From Acidimicrobiales bacterium (lineage in GTDB: Bacteria; Actinomycetota; Acidimicrobiia; Acidimicrobiales; Iamiaceae), in NCBI GenBank assembly GCA_030448105.1, contig JAUJNP010000006.1, positions 11,853 to 75,852 of the forward strand: 64,000 bases of DNA, given 5' to 3'. The notes beneath the pieces are model-generated. The model saw only the letters and a list, made by a program, of their open reading frames with translations, had not been told where the DNA came from and ran no database searches. Shown here one piece after another: positions 7,409-15,621 of this stretch. The position numbers were made by a program, and so were the translations under genes. Position 1 is the stretch's first letter, and every line of letters begins with the position of its first letter.

Positions 7409-8838
7409 CGGTGGAGGACCGAGCGGTCGCCGTCGCGGAGGCCTTGGATGATCCGGCGGTAGGTGCCGGCGGCGTCGTGGCCCATGGAGTCGGTGTCGAG
7501 CCACCGGACACCGCGGGCGCGGTCGACGCCGTAGAGCCCGAACCGGGGCTCGTAGGAGCCCCACTCGTAGTTGTCCACCAACGACCAGTGGTAGTAGCCG
7601 CCGAGGGCCACGCCGGCGTCGAGCATGTCCACCACCGCGCCGAGGTGGGCTCGCAGGTACCCCGGCCGGGTCCAGCCGTCGAGGCGGGGGTACGACCGGC
7701 CGTTGCGCACCCGGTTGCAGAGCCCGTTCTCGACGATCCACACGTCGCGCCCGGGAGCGGCGGCAGCCGCGGTGAAGGCCCGGAACCGGTCGAGGTTCGG
7801 GCGGTCGTCCCAGAGCATGGTCGCCGGCTGCCAGTTGCGGCCCCCGGCGGTGCGATGCCCGGGCAGGCGCAAGTGGGCAGAGACCCGTGGCTCGTAGTGG
7901 TCGACCTGGGTGACGTCGAGCGTGCACGGGTGGGGGCTGTCGTAGACCGCGGCCACGGCCCGGGGGAGCGCCTGCTCCAAGGGGATGGCCCGCTTGGCCC
8001 ACAGCCGCAGGCCCGTCTCCCGACCGGCGACGGGCTCCACCCGGGCGTGGTGGTCCTCCCTCCGGTCCTCCAGCCAGGCGCCGAGGTCGCCTCGCGTGAT
8101 GCCGTGCAGGCGGGCCAGCAGCACGTCGGTGAGGAGGTGGTCGAGCTCGTACACCGAGAAGGCGTAGGTGTTGGTGGCCACCACCGCGTCCGGCCGGCGG
8201 CGGTGGATCTCGGTGTAGGCGAGCACATGGGCGGCGAGGAGGTGGTCGAGGGTGCGGACCACCTCACCCACCCGCAGGCGTCGGCCGGGCGGGAAGGCGC
8301 CGACGAGGTGGCTCAGGAGGGCGAGGACGTTGATCTCGTTGAGGGTCACCCAGTGGGTCACCCGGTCGCCCAAGCGTTCGACCGCCTCGGCGACCCAGGC
8401 GGCGAAGCGCTCCGGGGCGTCGAGGTCGAGCCACTGCTCCTCGCCCAGCCACCACGGAGAGGTGAAGTGGTGCAGGGTCACGAGGGGCTCGAGGCCGCGC
8501 TCCTGGCAGGCGTCGAGGATGGCGGCGTAGCGGGCGAAGGCGGTGTCGTCCCACTCGCCGTCGGCGGGCTGGCAGCGGGCCCACTCCACCGAGAGGCGGA
8601 AGGCGTCGCACCCGGCGGCCACCGCCCGGTCGAGGTGGATCTCGGGGTGCTCCCAGAGGTCGAGGGCGATGCCCGAGGGCTCCACCCGGCCGTCACGCTC
8701 CCAGCCGTACCAGTTGTTGCGGGGCTCGCCGGGCCCGTTGTAGTGGCCCTCCACCTGGAACCCGGCGGTGGCCACGCCGAAGCGGAACCCTTGGGGGAGC
8801 ACGCCGTCGGGGCGGCGCCCGGCCGTGTCGGCGGTCAC
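7405..8838 (-). CDS. glycoside hydrolase family 1 (beta-glycosidase)
   Basis: 477 aa, full length for GH1, a retaining (alpha/beta)8 glycosidase. The N-terminal signature FRFGVATAGFQVEG is at 18-31, the acid/base Glu in TLNEIN at 168, and the nucleophile Glu in VENG at 370. The acid/base motif reads NEI rather than the usual NEP. There is no signal peptide, so it would act on imported glycosides. Position in an operon with a galactokinase-like gene suggests release of galactose or a similar sugar from an oligosaccharide or glycoside. It is joined to both neighbours by 4-base GTGA overlaps. Confidence 0.9.
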   Translation of the reverse strand: MTADTAGRRPDGVLPQGFRFGVATAGFQVEGHYNGPGEPRNNWYGWERDGRVEPSGIALDLWEHPEIHLDRAVAAGCDAFRLSVEWARCQPADGEWDDTAFARYAAILDACQERGLEPLVTLHHFTSPWWLGEEQWLDLDAPERFAAWVAEAVERLGDRVTHWVTLNEINVLALLSHLVGAFPPGRRLRVGEVVRTLDHLLAAHVLAYTEIHRRRPDAVVATNTYAFSVYELDHLLTDVLLARLHGITRGDLGAWLEDRREDHHARVEPVAGRETGLRLWAKRAIPLEQALPRAVAAVYDSPHPCTLDVTQVDHYEPRVSAHLRLPGHRTAGGRNWQPATMLWDDRPNLDRFRAFTAAAAAPGRDVWIVENGLCNRVRNGRSYPRLDGWTRPGYLRAHLGAVVDMLDAGVALGGYYHWSLVDNYEWGSYEPRFGLYGVDRARGVRWLDTDSMGHDAAGTYRRIIQGLRDGDRSVLHR

Positions 8839-9749
8839 GGCTCCGGGCGGGGTGCGAGCTCGTCCATGGCACCGGCCAGCGCCTCGAGGCCGGCCAGCGA
8901 CCAGGGCGCCCGCAGGGCCACGTTCACCTGGTCGGCTCCCGCTTCGGTGTACCGGCCGACCGAATCGACCAGGGCCGCCCCCGGCCCGATCAGCACACCT
9001 GGGCGAACCACTTCGGCGATGTCGCCGAACTGGGCTCGGAGGTGGTCCTCGTCGAGGGCCAGCCCCACGTTGACCGCGCACCGGATCTCGGCCGGGTCGC
9101 GCCCCACCTCGGCGCAGTGGGAGGCGAGCACGGCCCGCTTGTGCTCGAAGTCGTCCGGTGAGATGAACGGCACGTTCCAGCCGTCGGCCCAGCGGGCGGC
9201 GATGCGCAGGGTGCGGCGCTCGCCGCCACCGCCGATCCACACCGGCACCTTGGCCTGCACCGGGCGGGGCTCGCAGCGGGCGTCGGTGAGGGTGAAGTGG
9301 CGCCCGGCGATGTCGGTGACCTCCTGGTGCAGGAGGCTGCGCACGCACTGCACCGACTCCTCGAGCAGGTCGAGGCGCTCGCCAGCCGGAGGGAAGGCGA
9401 TGCCGTAGGCCTGGTACTCGTTGACCGCCCACCCCGCGCCGAGGCCGACCTCGGCCCGCCCCCCCGAGAGGTGGTCGATGGTGGCGATGGCGTTGGCCAG
9501 CACGGCCGGGTGCCGATAGCCGGCGCAGTACACGAGCGACCCGCACCGCACCCGCCGGGTCCGACACGCCAGGGCGGCGTGGCTGGCCACCGCTTCGAGG
9601 CAGTCCGCGGAGGACAGGTCGGCCGCGTAGAAGTGGTCCCAGATCGAGATCCAGTCGAACCCCAGCTCCTCGATGCGGTCCCAGAGGTCGAACAGCTCGT
9701 CCACCGTGGTGTGCTGCAGCCCGGTGTGGACCCCGATCGGCACGCGCAC
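8835..9749 (-). CDS. LLM-class (luciferase-like) F420-type oxidoreductase
   Basis: 304 aa TIM-barrel of the bacterial luciferase superfamily: MRVPIGVHTG start, WISIWDHFY, GSLVYCAGYRHPAVLA, SGGRAEVGLGAGW and VPVWIGGGGERRTLRIAARWADGWN. The motifs fit the TIGR03560-type group that uses F420H2, but cofactor choice between F420 and FMN is inferred. The GTG at 9749 is chosen over an upstream ATG at 9869 because the longer form adds an unconserved leader, would overlap the divergent hydrolase gene, and TACCGT sits exactly six bases before 9749. It heads the LLM-GH1-galK operon. Confidence 0.85.
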   Translation of the reverse strand: MRVPIGVHTGLQHTTVDELFDLWDRIEELGFDWISIWDHFYAADLSSADCLEAVASHAALACRTRRVRCGSLVYCAGYRHPAVLANAIATIDHLSGGRAEVGLGAGWAVNEYQAYGIAFPPAGERLDLLEESVQCVRSLLHQEVTDIAGRHFTLTDARCEPRPVQAKVPVWIGGGGERRTLRIAARWADGWNVPFISPDDFEHKRAVLASHCAEVGRDPAEIRCAVNVGLALDEDHLRAQFGDIAEVVRPGVLIGPGAALVDSVGRYTEAGADQVNVALRAPWSLAGLEALAGAMDELAPRPEP

Positions 9750-9755
9750 GGCGGC

Positions 9756-9761
9756 ACGGTA
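9756..9761 (-). promoter_or_regulatory. -10 box (TACCGT) for leaderless LLM oxidoreductase
   Basis: On the minus strand TACCGT ends six bases before the GTG at 9749. It should drive the whole LLM-GH1-galK operon. Confidence 0.6.
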
Positions 9762-9812
9762 GACCACTCGGCCCGAGCCACGGGCGGCAAGGATCATGGC
9801 CCCCGGGGGGCG

Positions 9813-9830
9813 CTTGACCGGCCGGTCAAG
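9813..9830. promoter_or_regulatory. 18-bp perfect palindrome, probable repressor operator
   Basis: CTTGACCGGCCGGTCAAG is a perfect dyad in the intergenic region between the divergent LLM operon and the alpha/beta hydrolase gene, 20 bases before the hydrolase ATG. The TTGACC-N4-GGTCAA half-sites recur upstream of the ferritin-like gene at 15585-15600. This spacing suits a TetR-type dimer; no regulator gene is adjacent. Confidence 0.6.
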
Positions 9831-9849
9831 GGGGCGGGAGGATGACGCC

Positions 9850-10743
9850 ATGCCCACCGCCCCCGCCAACGCCGCCGGTATCGAGCTCTTCTACGAGACG
9901 TTCGGCGACCCGGCCGACGTGCCCCTCCTGCTCGTCATGGGCCTGGGGGCCCAGGGCCACGTGTGGGACGTGGAGCTGGTCGAAGGCCTGGTCGACCGGG
10001 GCTTCTACGTGGTCCGGTTCGACAACCGCGACGTGGGCCTGTCCACCAAGCCCGACGTCGGCCGGATCAACCTCATGGAGCGCCTCCTCGCCGCCTTCGC
10101 CGGCCAGCCGGTCGAGGCGCCCTACCTGCTGCGGGACATGGCCGCCGACGCGGTCAGCCTCCTCGACCACCTGGGCATCGCCGCCGCCCACGTCGTGGGT
10201 GCGTCCATGGGCGGGATGATCGCCCAGACGCTCGCCCTCGACCACCCCGACCGGGTGCTGTCGCTCACCTCGATCATGTCCACCACGGGCGACCCCGACG
10301 TCGGCCAGCCCGACCCGTCGGTCACCAGCGTGCTCCTCACGCCCACGCCGGCCGACCGCGACGGCGCCGTCGCCCACAGCATCGCCGCCAGCCGCGCCAT
10401 CGGCAGCCCCGAGCACTTCGACGAGGAGCGGGCCCGCCGGCGGGCCGAGACCTCGTACGACCGCTGCTTCTACCCGGCCGGCTTCGGCCAGCAGTTGCTC
10501 GCCATCGTCGCCTCCGGGTCGCGCACCGAGGCCCTGCGGGCCCTCGACCTGCCCACCCTCGTCATCCACGGCGACGTGGACCCGCTGGTCACTCCGAGCG
10601 GCGGCCGACGCACCGCCGAGGTCATCCCGGGCGCCGAACTGCTGGAGATCGAGGGCATGGGCCACGACCTGCCGCCGGTGTTCTGGCCCACGATCATCGA
10701 GGCCATCACCCGCCTCGCCGCTCGCACGTCGACCCCCGCCTGA
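9850..10743 (+). CDS. alpha/beta-fold hydrolase
   Basis: 297 aa with a complete catalytic triad: nucleophile Ser in GASMGGMIA, Asp in GDVDPLVTP and His in GMGHDLPP; the oxyanion-hole region is LLLVMGLGAQGHVW. The FDNRDVGLS motif is typical of the RdmC-like esterase / aromatic-ring-cleavage hydrolase group. Cytoplasmic; the substrate is unknown. The ATG at 9850 is preceded by GGGAGG. The CaiB-type CoA gene starts 8 bases after the stop, suggesting a shared catabolic operon. A palindromic operator lies just upstream. Confidence 0.85.
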   Translation: MPTAPANAAGIELFYETFGDPADVPLLLVMGLGAQGHVWDVELVEGLVDRGFYVVRFDNRDVGLSTKPDVGRINLMERLLAAFAGQPVEAPYLLRDMAADAVSLLDHLGIAAAHVVGASMGGMIAQTLALDHPDRVLSLTSIMSTTGDPDVGQPDPSVTSVLLTPTPADRDGAVAHSIAASRAIGSPEHFDEERARRRAETSYDRCFYPAGFGQQLLAIVASGSRTEALRALDLPTLVIHGDVDPLVTPSGGRRTAEVIPGAELLEIEGMGHDLPPVFWPTIIEAITRLAARTSTPA

Positions 10744-10750
10744 GCCGGCC

Positions 10751-11893
10751 GTGGGACCCCTCGCCGGATTGAAGGTGGTAGAGGTGGCGGGCATCGGGCC
10801 CGGGCCCTTCTGCGCCATGATGCTGGCCGACCTCGGCGCCGACGTGGTGCGCGTCGACCGGGCCAGCGGAGCGTTGACCGGCGACCCGAGCACCCCTCCT
10901 GCGGACCTGCTGGCCCGGGGTCGTCGTTCGGTGGCGGTCGACCTGAAGCACCCCGACGGCGTGGCCACCGTGCTCGACCTGGTGGAGCGGGCCGACGCCC
11001 TCCTCGAGGGCTTCCGGCCCGGCGTGATGGAGCGCCTGGGGCTCGGGCCCGAGGTGTGCCTGGACCGCAACCCCCGCCTCGTCTACGGCCGCATGACCGG
11101 GTGGGGACAGGACGGCCCCTACTCGTCCACCGCCGGGCACGACATCAACTACATCGCTCTGGCCGGCGCCCTCGACCCCATCGGTCGCCGCGGCGGCCCG
11201 CCCGTGCCCCCACTGAACCTGGTCGGCGACTTCGGCGGCGGAGGCATGCTCCTCGCCCTCGGCATCTGCGCCGCGCTGGTCGAGACGGCCCGCTCGGGCA
11301 AGGGGCAGGTGATCGACGCCGCCATGGTCGACGGTTCCGCCGTGCTGACCACCATGTTCCACTCCTTTCGGGCCATGGGCATCTGGGACGACGAGCGGGG
11401 CACCAACCTGCTCGACTCGGGCGCCCACTTCTACGACGCCTACGAGACGGCCGACGGCCGCTACGTGTCGGTCGGCTCCATCGAGCCGCAGTTCTACGCC
11501 GAGCTGCTCCGCCTCACCGGCCTGGAAGGCGAGGACCTCCCTTGGCAGCACGACAAGGCCCACTGGCCCGAGCTCAAGGAGCGCCTGGCCGCCATCTTCG
11601 CCTCCAAGACTCGCGACGAGTGGTGTGAGCTGATGGAGGGCACCGACGTGTGCTTCGCGCCGGTGCTGTCCCTGGCCGAGGCGCCCGACCATCCCCACAA
11701 CGTCGCCCGGGGAACCTTCTGCGAGGTCGCCGGCATCACCCAGCCCGCCCCCGCGCCGCGGTTCAGCCGCACCCCGCCCGAGATCAGCGGCCCACCCCCG
11801 CACGCCGGCCAGCACACCGAGGAGGTGCTGGCCGGATGGGGCGTGCCCGCCGAGCGCATCGCCGAGCGGCGCGCCTCGGGCGGCCTCGCCTGA
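10751..11893 (+). CDS. CaiB/BaiF-family enzyme, probable alpha-methylacyl-CoA racemase
   Basis: 380 aa, the single-domain length of AMACR/MCR. Features expected from the M. tuberculosis MCR structure are present: GHDINYIALAG with the catalytic His, and NLVGDFGGG with the catalytic Asp. N-terminal LKVVEVAGIGPGPFCAMMLADLGADVVRV is typical of CaiB-fold enzymes. It would epimerise 2-methylacyl-CoA esters so that branched or sterol side-chain acids can enter beta-oxidation. The GTG at 10751 is 8 bases after the hydrolase stop. Confidence 0.85.
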   Translation: MGPLAGLKVVEVAGIGPGPFCAMMLADLGADVVRVDRASGALTGDPSTPPADLLARGRRSVAVDLKHPDGVATVLDLVERADALLEGFRPGVMERLGLGPEVCLDRNPRLVYGRMTGWGQDGPYSSTAGHDINYIALAGALDPIGRRGGPPVPPLNLVGDFGGGGMLLALGICAALVETARSGKGQVIDAAMVDGSAVLTTMFHSFRAMGIWDDERGTNLLDSGAHFYDAYETADGRYVSVGSIEPQFYAELLRLTGLEGEDLPWQHDKAHWPELKERLAAIFASKTRDEWCELMEGTDVCFAPVLSLAEAPDHPHNVARGTFCEVAGITQPAPAPRFSRTPPEISGPPPHAGQHTEEVLAGWGVPAERIAERRASGGLA

Positions 11894-11920
11894 TGGGCCG
11901 GTCCTGATGGTTCGGTCCTG

Positions 11921-12742
11921 ATGGGGACGCTCGTGTGCTTCCACGCCCACCCGGACGACGAGTCCATCGCCACCGCCGGCACGATGGCCAAGGCCTCGTC
12001 CGCCGGGCACCGGGTGGTGCTGGTGGTGGCGACCCGGGGCGAGCACGGTGAGCCCGTGCCAGGGGTGCTGGCCGACGGCGAACAGCTCGCCGTGCGGCGG
12101 ACCGAGGAGACGTGGGCGTCGGGTCAGGTGCTCGGGGTGGATCGGATCGAGTTCCTCGGGTACGTCGACTCGGGGATGGCCGTTACGCGCACCAGCGAGC
12201 AGCCGTGGTGCTTCGCCCGCGCCGACGTGGACCGGGCGGCGGCCCGGCTGGCGCTGATCCTCTCCGAGGAGCGGGCCGACGTGCTCACCACCTACGACGA
12301 CAACGGCGGCTACGGCCACCCCGACCACATCCAGGTGCACCGGGTGGGGCGGCGGGCGGCGGAGCGGGCCGGTGTCGAGCAGGTCTTCGAGTCGACCATC
12401 AACCGGACCCACATCGCCCGCAGCATCGCTGCTGCCCGGGACGCGAACCCCGGCGGCCTGCCCGAGGGGCTCGACGGCCCGGACCTGGATGCCGATCCGG
12501 ACTTCGGCAAGCCCGAGGAGGTGATCACCCACCAGGTCGACGTGCGCCCCTGGCTCGAGCGGAAGCGATCGTCGATGCTGGCCCACCGGAGCCAGATGGC
12601 CGACGATCACTTCCTGCTGGCCATGCCCGCCCCCATGTTCGAGACGGGCCTGGGCCACGAGTGGTACATCGCCGAGGGCCCACCGCCGCCGCCCGGCTCC
12701 CTCGCCGCTGAGCTGTTCGAGCGGCGCGAACCGACGGGGTGA
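11921..12742 (+). CDS. PIG-L family deacetylase (MshB/Mca-like)
   Basis: 273 aa zinc-dependent deacetylase/amidase. The zinc site is AHPDDE (residues 9-14) with GHPDHIQVH near 130. Members in actinobacteria include MshB (mycothiol synthesis) and Mca (mycothiol S-conjugate amidase); this length and the C-terminal extension fit Mca-like proteins, but the assignment is only to family. The 27-base gap before the ATG contains three near-copies of GGTCCTGATGG, an oddity that puts several ATGs in a row. Its stop overlaps the next start as GTGA. Confidence 0.85.
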   Translation: MGTLVCFHAHPDDESIATAGTMAKASSAGHRVVLVVATRGEHGEPVPGVLADGEQLAVRRTEETWASGQVLGVDRIEFLGYVDSGMAVTRTSEQPWCFARADVDRAAARLALILSEERADVLTTYDDNGGYGHPDHIQVHRVGRRAAERAGVEQVFESTINRTHIARSIAAARDANPGGLPEGLDGPDLDADPDFGKPEEVITHQVDVRPWLERKRSSMLAHRSQMADDHFLLAMPAPMFETGLGHEWYIAEGPPPPPGSLAAELFERREPTG

Positions 12743-13851
12743 GCCCGACCCGCTGGACTCACACGGGCTTCACCCAGCAGCTGATCTTCGGCGACGGGGC
12801 GGTGGCCGAGCTGAGGGGCCTGTTGCGGACGCTCGGCGTGCGGCGGGCCCTGCTCGTCACCACCGCCGGCCGGCGCGCCTCCGAGGACGGGCAGCGCCTG
12901 GAGGCGGCGCTCGGGCGCGTGCTGGCGTCCACCTTCGCCGAGGTGCGGTCCCACGTGCCCGTGCCCGTGGCCCAGCAGGCGGTGCAGCAGGCCCGCCGCG
13001 ACGGCGTCGACGCGGTGGTGAGCTTCGGGGGCGGTTCGTGCTCGGACCTGGGCAAGGCGGTGTGCTTCTTCACCGAGCAGGAGCAGGGAACGCCGGGGGC
13101 CTCCTTCGCCGACCGGCCGGCGCTGCCCCACGTGTCGGTGCCGACCACGTACTCGGGCGCCGAGCTCACCCCCTTCTTCGGGATGACCGACCCGGCCACC
13201 CGCCAGAAGAGCGGCGGCGGCGGGCCCACCATCGCACCGGTGGCGGCGATCTACGACCCCGAGCTCACCCGCTCCACCCCGCCCCGGGTGAGCGCCGAGA
13301 CGGGGATGAACGCGCTGGCCCACTGCGTGGAAGCGGCGTGGTCGCCGACGCGCAGCCCCGAGGCGGAGGCGGTGGCGCTGGCCGGTGCCGCCGCCATCGT
13401 CGACGCCCTGCCCCGGGTGGTCGCCGACCCCGACGACCTCGACGCCCGCCGCGCCATGCTGGCCGGCGCCGCCCTCGCCGGCCGGGCCCTGCAGAACGCG
13501 TCGATGGGCGTGCACCACGGCCTGGCCCAGCTGGTCGGGGGGCGCACGGGCATCGCCCACGGGCTGGCCAACGCCGTGATCCTGCCCCACGCCATGCGCT
13601 TCAACGCGGAGGCCGTGCCCGAGGCCATGGCGCGCATCGGGCGGGCGGTCGGCGACGAGGCGGACCCGGCGGGCGCGGTGGAGGCGCTGTCGGCGCGACT
13701 GGGCCTCCCGCCGCGCCTCTCGCAGTGCGGGGTGAGCGACGACGACCTCGACGCCGTGGCCCGCCTCGCCGCCGGCAACCGCAACGTCGCCGCCAACCCT
13801 CGGCCCGTCACCGAGGCCGACGCCCGCGCCATCCTGGCCGCGGCCGGCTGA
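12739..13851 (+). CDS. maleylacetate reductase-like iron-containing alcohol dehydrogenase
   Basis: 370 aa group III (iron-type) dehydrogenase. The NAD(P)-binding GGGSCSDLGKA lies near residues 95-105; metal/catalytic His residues occur in HCVEAAWS, GVHHGLAQ and IAHGLANAVILPH. The close set of motifs and length match maleylacetate reductases, which reduce maleylacetate to 3-oxoadipate in hydroxyquinol and chlorocatechol pathways. No ring-cleaving dioxygenase is present in the window, so the exact substrate is inferred. The GTG at 12739 is inside the PIG-L stop (GTGA). Confidence 0.82.
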   Translation: MSPTRWTHTGFTQQLIFGDGAVAELRGLLRTLGVRRALLVTTAGRRASEDGQRLEAALGRVLASTFAEVRSHVPVPVAQQAVQQARRDGVDAVVSFGGGSCSDLGKAVCFFTEQEQGTPGASFADRPALPHVSVPTTYSGAELTPFFGMTDPATRQKSGGGGPTIAPVAAIYDPELTRSTPPRVSAETGMNALAHCVEAAWSPTRSPEAEAVALAGAAAIVDALPRVVADPDDLDARRAMLAGAALAGRALQNASMGVHHGLAQLVGGRTGIAHGLANAVILPHAMRFNAEAVPEAMARIGRAVGDEADPAGAVEALSARLGLPPRLSQCGVSDDDLDAVARLAAGNRNVAANPRPVTEADARAILAAAG

Positions 13852-13869
13852 CCCGGGGGCCTCCCGCGC

Positions 13870-13875
13870 TACCGT
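13870..13875 (+). promoter_or_regulatory. possible -10 box (TACCGT) for the PI-PLC-like gene
   Basis: TACCGT lies 32 bases before the ATG at 13908, leaving a short leader that carries the GGGAG ribosome-binding site. Confidence 0.4.
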
Positions 13876-13907
13876 CGGCTGACCGCTCGTCCACCGGGAG
13901 CAGCGCC

Positions 13908-15194
13908 ATGGGTCATCGCCTCCGCCGGCTGCTGATGGTCGCCACGATGACGGCGGTCGCGGTCGGCCTGGCCCCGGCCTCCTCACCGGCCACCGGAGCC
14001 GAAGGCATCGACGATGCCGTGCGCCTCAACCAGGTGCAGGTCGTGGGCTCCCACAACAGCTACCACCTGGCCGCACCGAAGGGCGAGAGCGACCTGCGCC
14101 GCCAGTTCGTCGGCGCCGAGGAGGACAAGCTCCAGTACACCCACGTGCCCCTCGACCAGCAGTTCGCCCACCAGAAGGTGCGCCAGATCGAGCTGGACGT
14201 GTTCAACGACGCCCAGGGTGGCCGCTACGCCACCCCCCTGATCCGGGTGGCCACCAACGGAGGCCCCTACGACCCGGCCATGCGCCGGCCCGGCGTGAAA
14301 GTGCTGCACATCCAGGACGTCGACTACCACTCCAACTGCCTGACCCTGATCGCCTGCCTCACCACGGTGAAGGCGTGGAGCGACGCCAACCCGTCGCACC
14401 TGCCCCTCGCCATCCTCGTGGAGCTCAAGGACACCCCCCTCGACCTCGGGGGCTTCGACTTCGTGACCCCCGAGCCGTTCGACACCGCCGCCCTCGACGC
14501 CCTCGACGCCGAGATCCGCCGCGTCTTCGGAGAGGACCGCACCATCGACCCCGACGACATCCGCGGCTCCCACGACACGCTGGAGGAGGCGGTCCTGAGC
14601 GACGGCTGGCCGACACTTGCCGAGTCCCGGGGCAAGGTGCTGTTCCTGATGGACAACGGCGGCCTCTACCGCGACCGGTACCGCCAGGGGCACCCGAACC
14701 TGGAAGGTCGCGCCCTCTTCACCAACTCGACCCCCGGCCAGCCCGACGCCGCCTTCGTGAAGATGAACGAGCCCGTCGGCAGGGAGGCGGCCATCGCCGA
14801 CCTCGTCCGCAAGGGCTACCTGGTGCGCACCCGGGCCGACGCCAACACCCAGCAGGCCCGCTCGGGCGACACGACCATGCGCGACGCCGCCTTCCGCAGC
14901 GGCGCCCAGTGGGTGAGCACCGACTACCCGGTGGCCGACTACGCCCGGCCCTTCGGCACGAACTACGTGGTGGAGGTGCCGGGCGGCACCGTCGCCCGGT
15001 GCAACCCGGTGAACGCCCCTGCGGTGTGCCGGGACGCGCCGTTGGACACGATCTACTCGCCGCCCCCCGCACCGCCGCCCACGGTGGCGTCGCCAACGGT
15101 GACGTCGCCCACCGGCCCACCGGCCGGCTCGGGGGCGGCGCCGCCGTCGCCCGCCGCCGAGCCGGTCGCTGGCCCGGCCCGCTTCACCGGGTGA
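13908..15194 (+). CDS. secreted Ca2+-dependent PI-PLC-like phosphodiesterase
   Basis: 428 aa. Residues 1-30 form a signal peptide (MGHRLRRLLMVATMTAVAVG, then Ala-rich to about ATGA). The mature part matches the Ca2+-dependent phosphoinositide phospholipase C1 family: QVVGSHNSYH (catalytic His), RQIELDVFND (Ca2+ ligands), VLHIQDVDYHSNC and AILVELKD. The last 50 residues are a Pro/Thr/Ala linker-like tail without an anchor. It probably cleaves phosphodiesters outside the cell; phosphoinositide specificity is not demonstrable. The start is supported by GGGAG eight bases upstream. Confidence 0.85.
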   Translation: MGHRLRRLLMVATMTAVAVGLAPASSPATGAEGIDDAVRLNQVQVVGSHNSYHLAAPKGESDLRRQFVGAEEDKLQYTHVPLDQQFAHQKVRQIELDVFNDAQGGRYATPLIRVATNGGPYDPAMRRPGVKVLHIQDVDYHSNCLTLIACLTTVKAWSDANPSHLPLAILVELKDTPLDLGGFDFVTPEPFDTAALDALDAEIRRVFGEDRTIDPDDIRGSHDTLEEAVLSDGWPTLAESRGKVLFLMDNGGLYRDRYRQGHPNLEGRALFTNSTPGQPDAAFVKMNEPVGREAAIADLVRKGYLVRTRADANTQQARSGDTTMRDAAFRSGAQWVSTDYPVADYARPFGTNYVVEVPGGTVARCNPVNAPAVCRDAPLDTIYSPPPAPPPTVASPTVTSPTGPPAGSGAAPPSPAAEPVAGPARFTG

Positions 15195-15243
15195 GGGCAC
15201 CCTGACGTCGACCCGGCGCCCCTCCATGCGACAGCATGGGGCC

Positions 15244-15582
15244 GTGCCCGTCATCAAGATCAACGCCATCACCGTGCCCGACGACAGCGGCGACGAGCTG
15301 GCCCGACGCTTCGCGGCCAGGGCCGGAGCGGTCGACGACCAGGACGGCTTCGAGGGGTTCGAGCTGCTCAAGCCGACCGACGGTCGGCCCGTCTGGCTGG
15401 TGGTCACCCGCTGGCGCGACGACGCCGCCTTTGAGGCGTGGGTCAGCTCGCCGGCCTTCGGCCACGGTCACCGGGCCGCCGGCGGGGGCGAGGGTGGGGC
15501 CGAGGAGGAGGCGCCGCGCCCGCCCGTGGCGATGTCGAGCGAGCTGTGGTCCTACGAGGTCGCCGGCGGCTCCGCCGGGTAG
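15244..15582 (+). CDS. mhuD: MhuD-like haem-degrading monooxygenase
   Basis: 112 aa ABM-fold protein closely resembling mycobacterial MhuD: xPVIKINAITVP start, FEGFELLKPTDG, LVVTRWRDDAAFEAWV and a SPAFGHGHR segment. The residues corresponding to MhuD Asn7, Trp66 and haem-ligand His75 are all present (KIN, EAW, GHGH). MhuD-type enzymes open haem to mycobilins and release iron. The GTG at 15244 aligns with the family start; a CAGCAT box lies six bases before it, and an ATG at 15226 is less likely. The ferritin-like gene begins 39 bases downstream. Confidence 0.85.
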   Translation: MPVIKINAITVPDDSGDELARRFAARAGAVDDQDGFEGFELLKPTDGRPVWLVVTRWRDDAAFEAWVSSPAFGHGHRAAGGGEGGAEEEAPRPPVAMSSELWSYEVAGGSAG

Positions 15583-15600
15583 GGTTGACCCAACGGTCAA
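15580..15600 (+). promoter_or_regulatory. -10 box overlapping a TTGACC-N4-GGTCAA operator
   Basis: TAGGGT (15580-15585) overlaps the mhuD stop. It runs directly into the perfect inverted repeat TTGACC-CAAC-GGTCAA (15585-15600), which would cover the predicted start of transcription. The same half-sites form the palindrome at 9813-9830. A repressor bound here would control the ferritin-like gene and its membrane partner. Confidence 0.55.
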
Positions 15601-15621
15601 GGAACGAAGGCAGGTGCGGAG

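Noticed and set aside
8835-9869. Longer LLM oxidoreductase starting at ATG 9869
   Set aside because: The extra 40 residues are unconserved, overlap the divergent hydrolase gene and cover the palindromic operator; a leaderless promoter fits GTG 9749.
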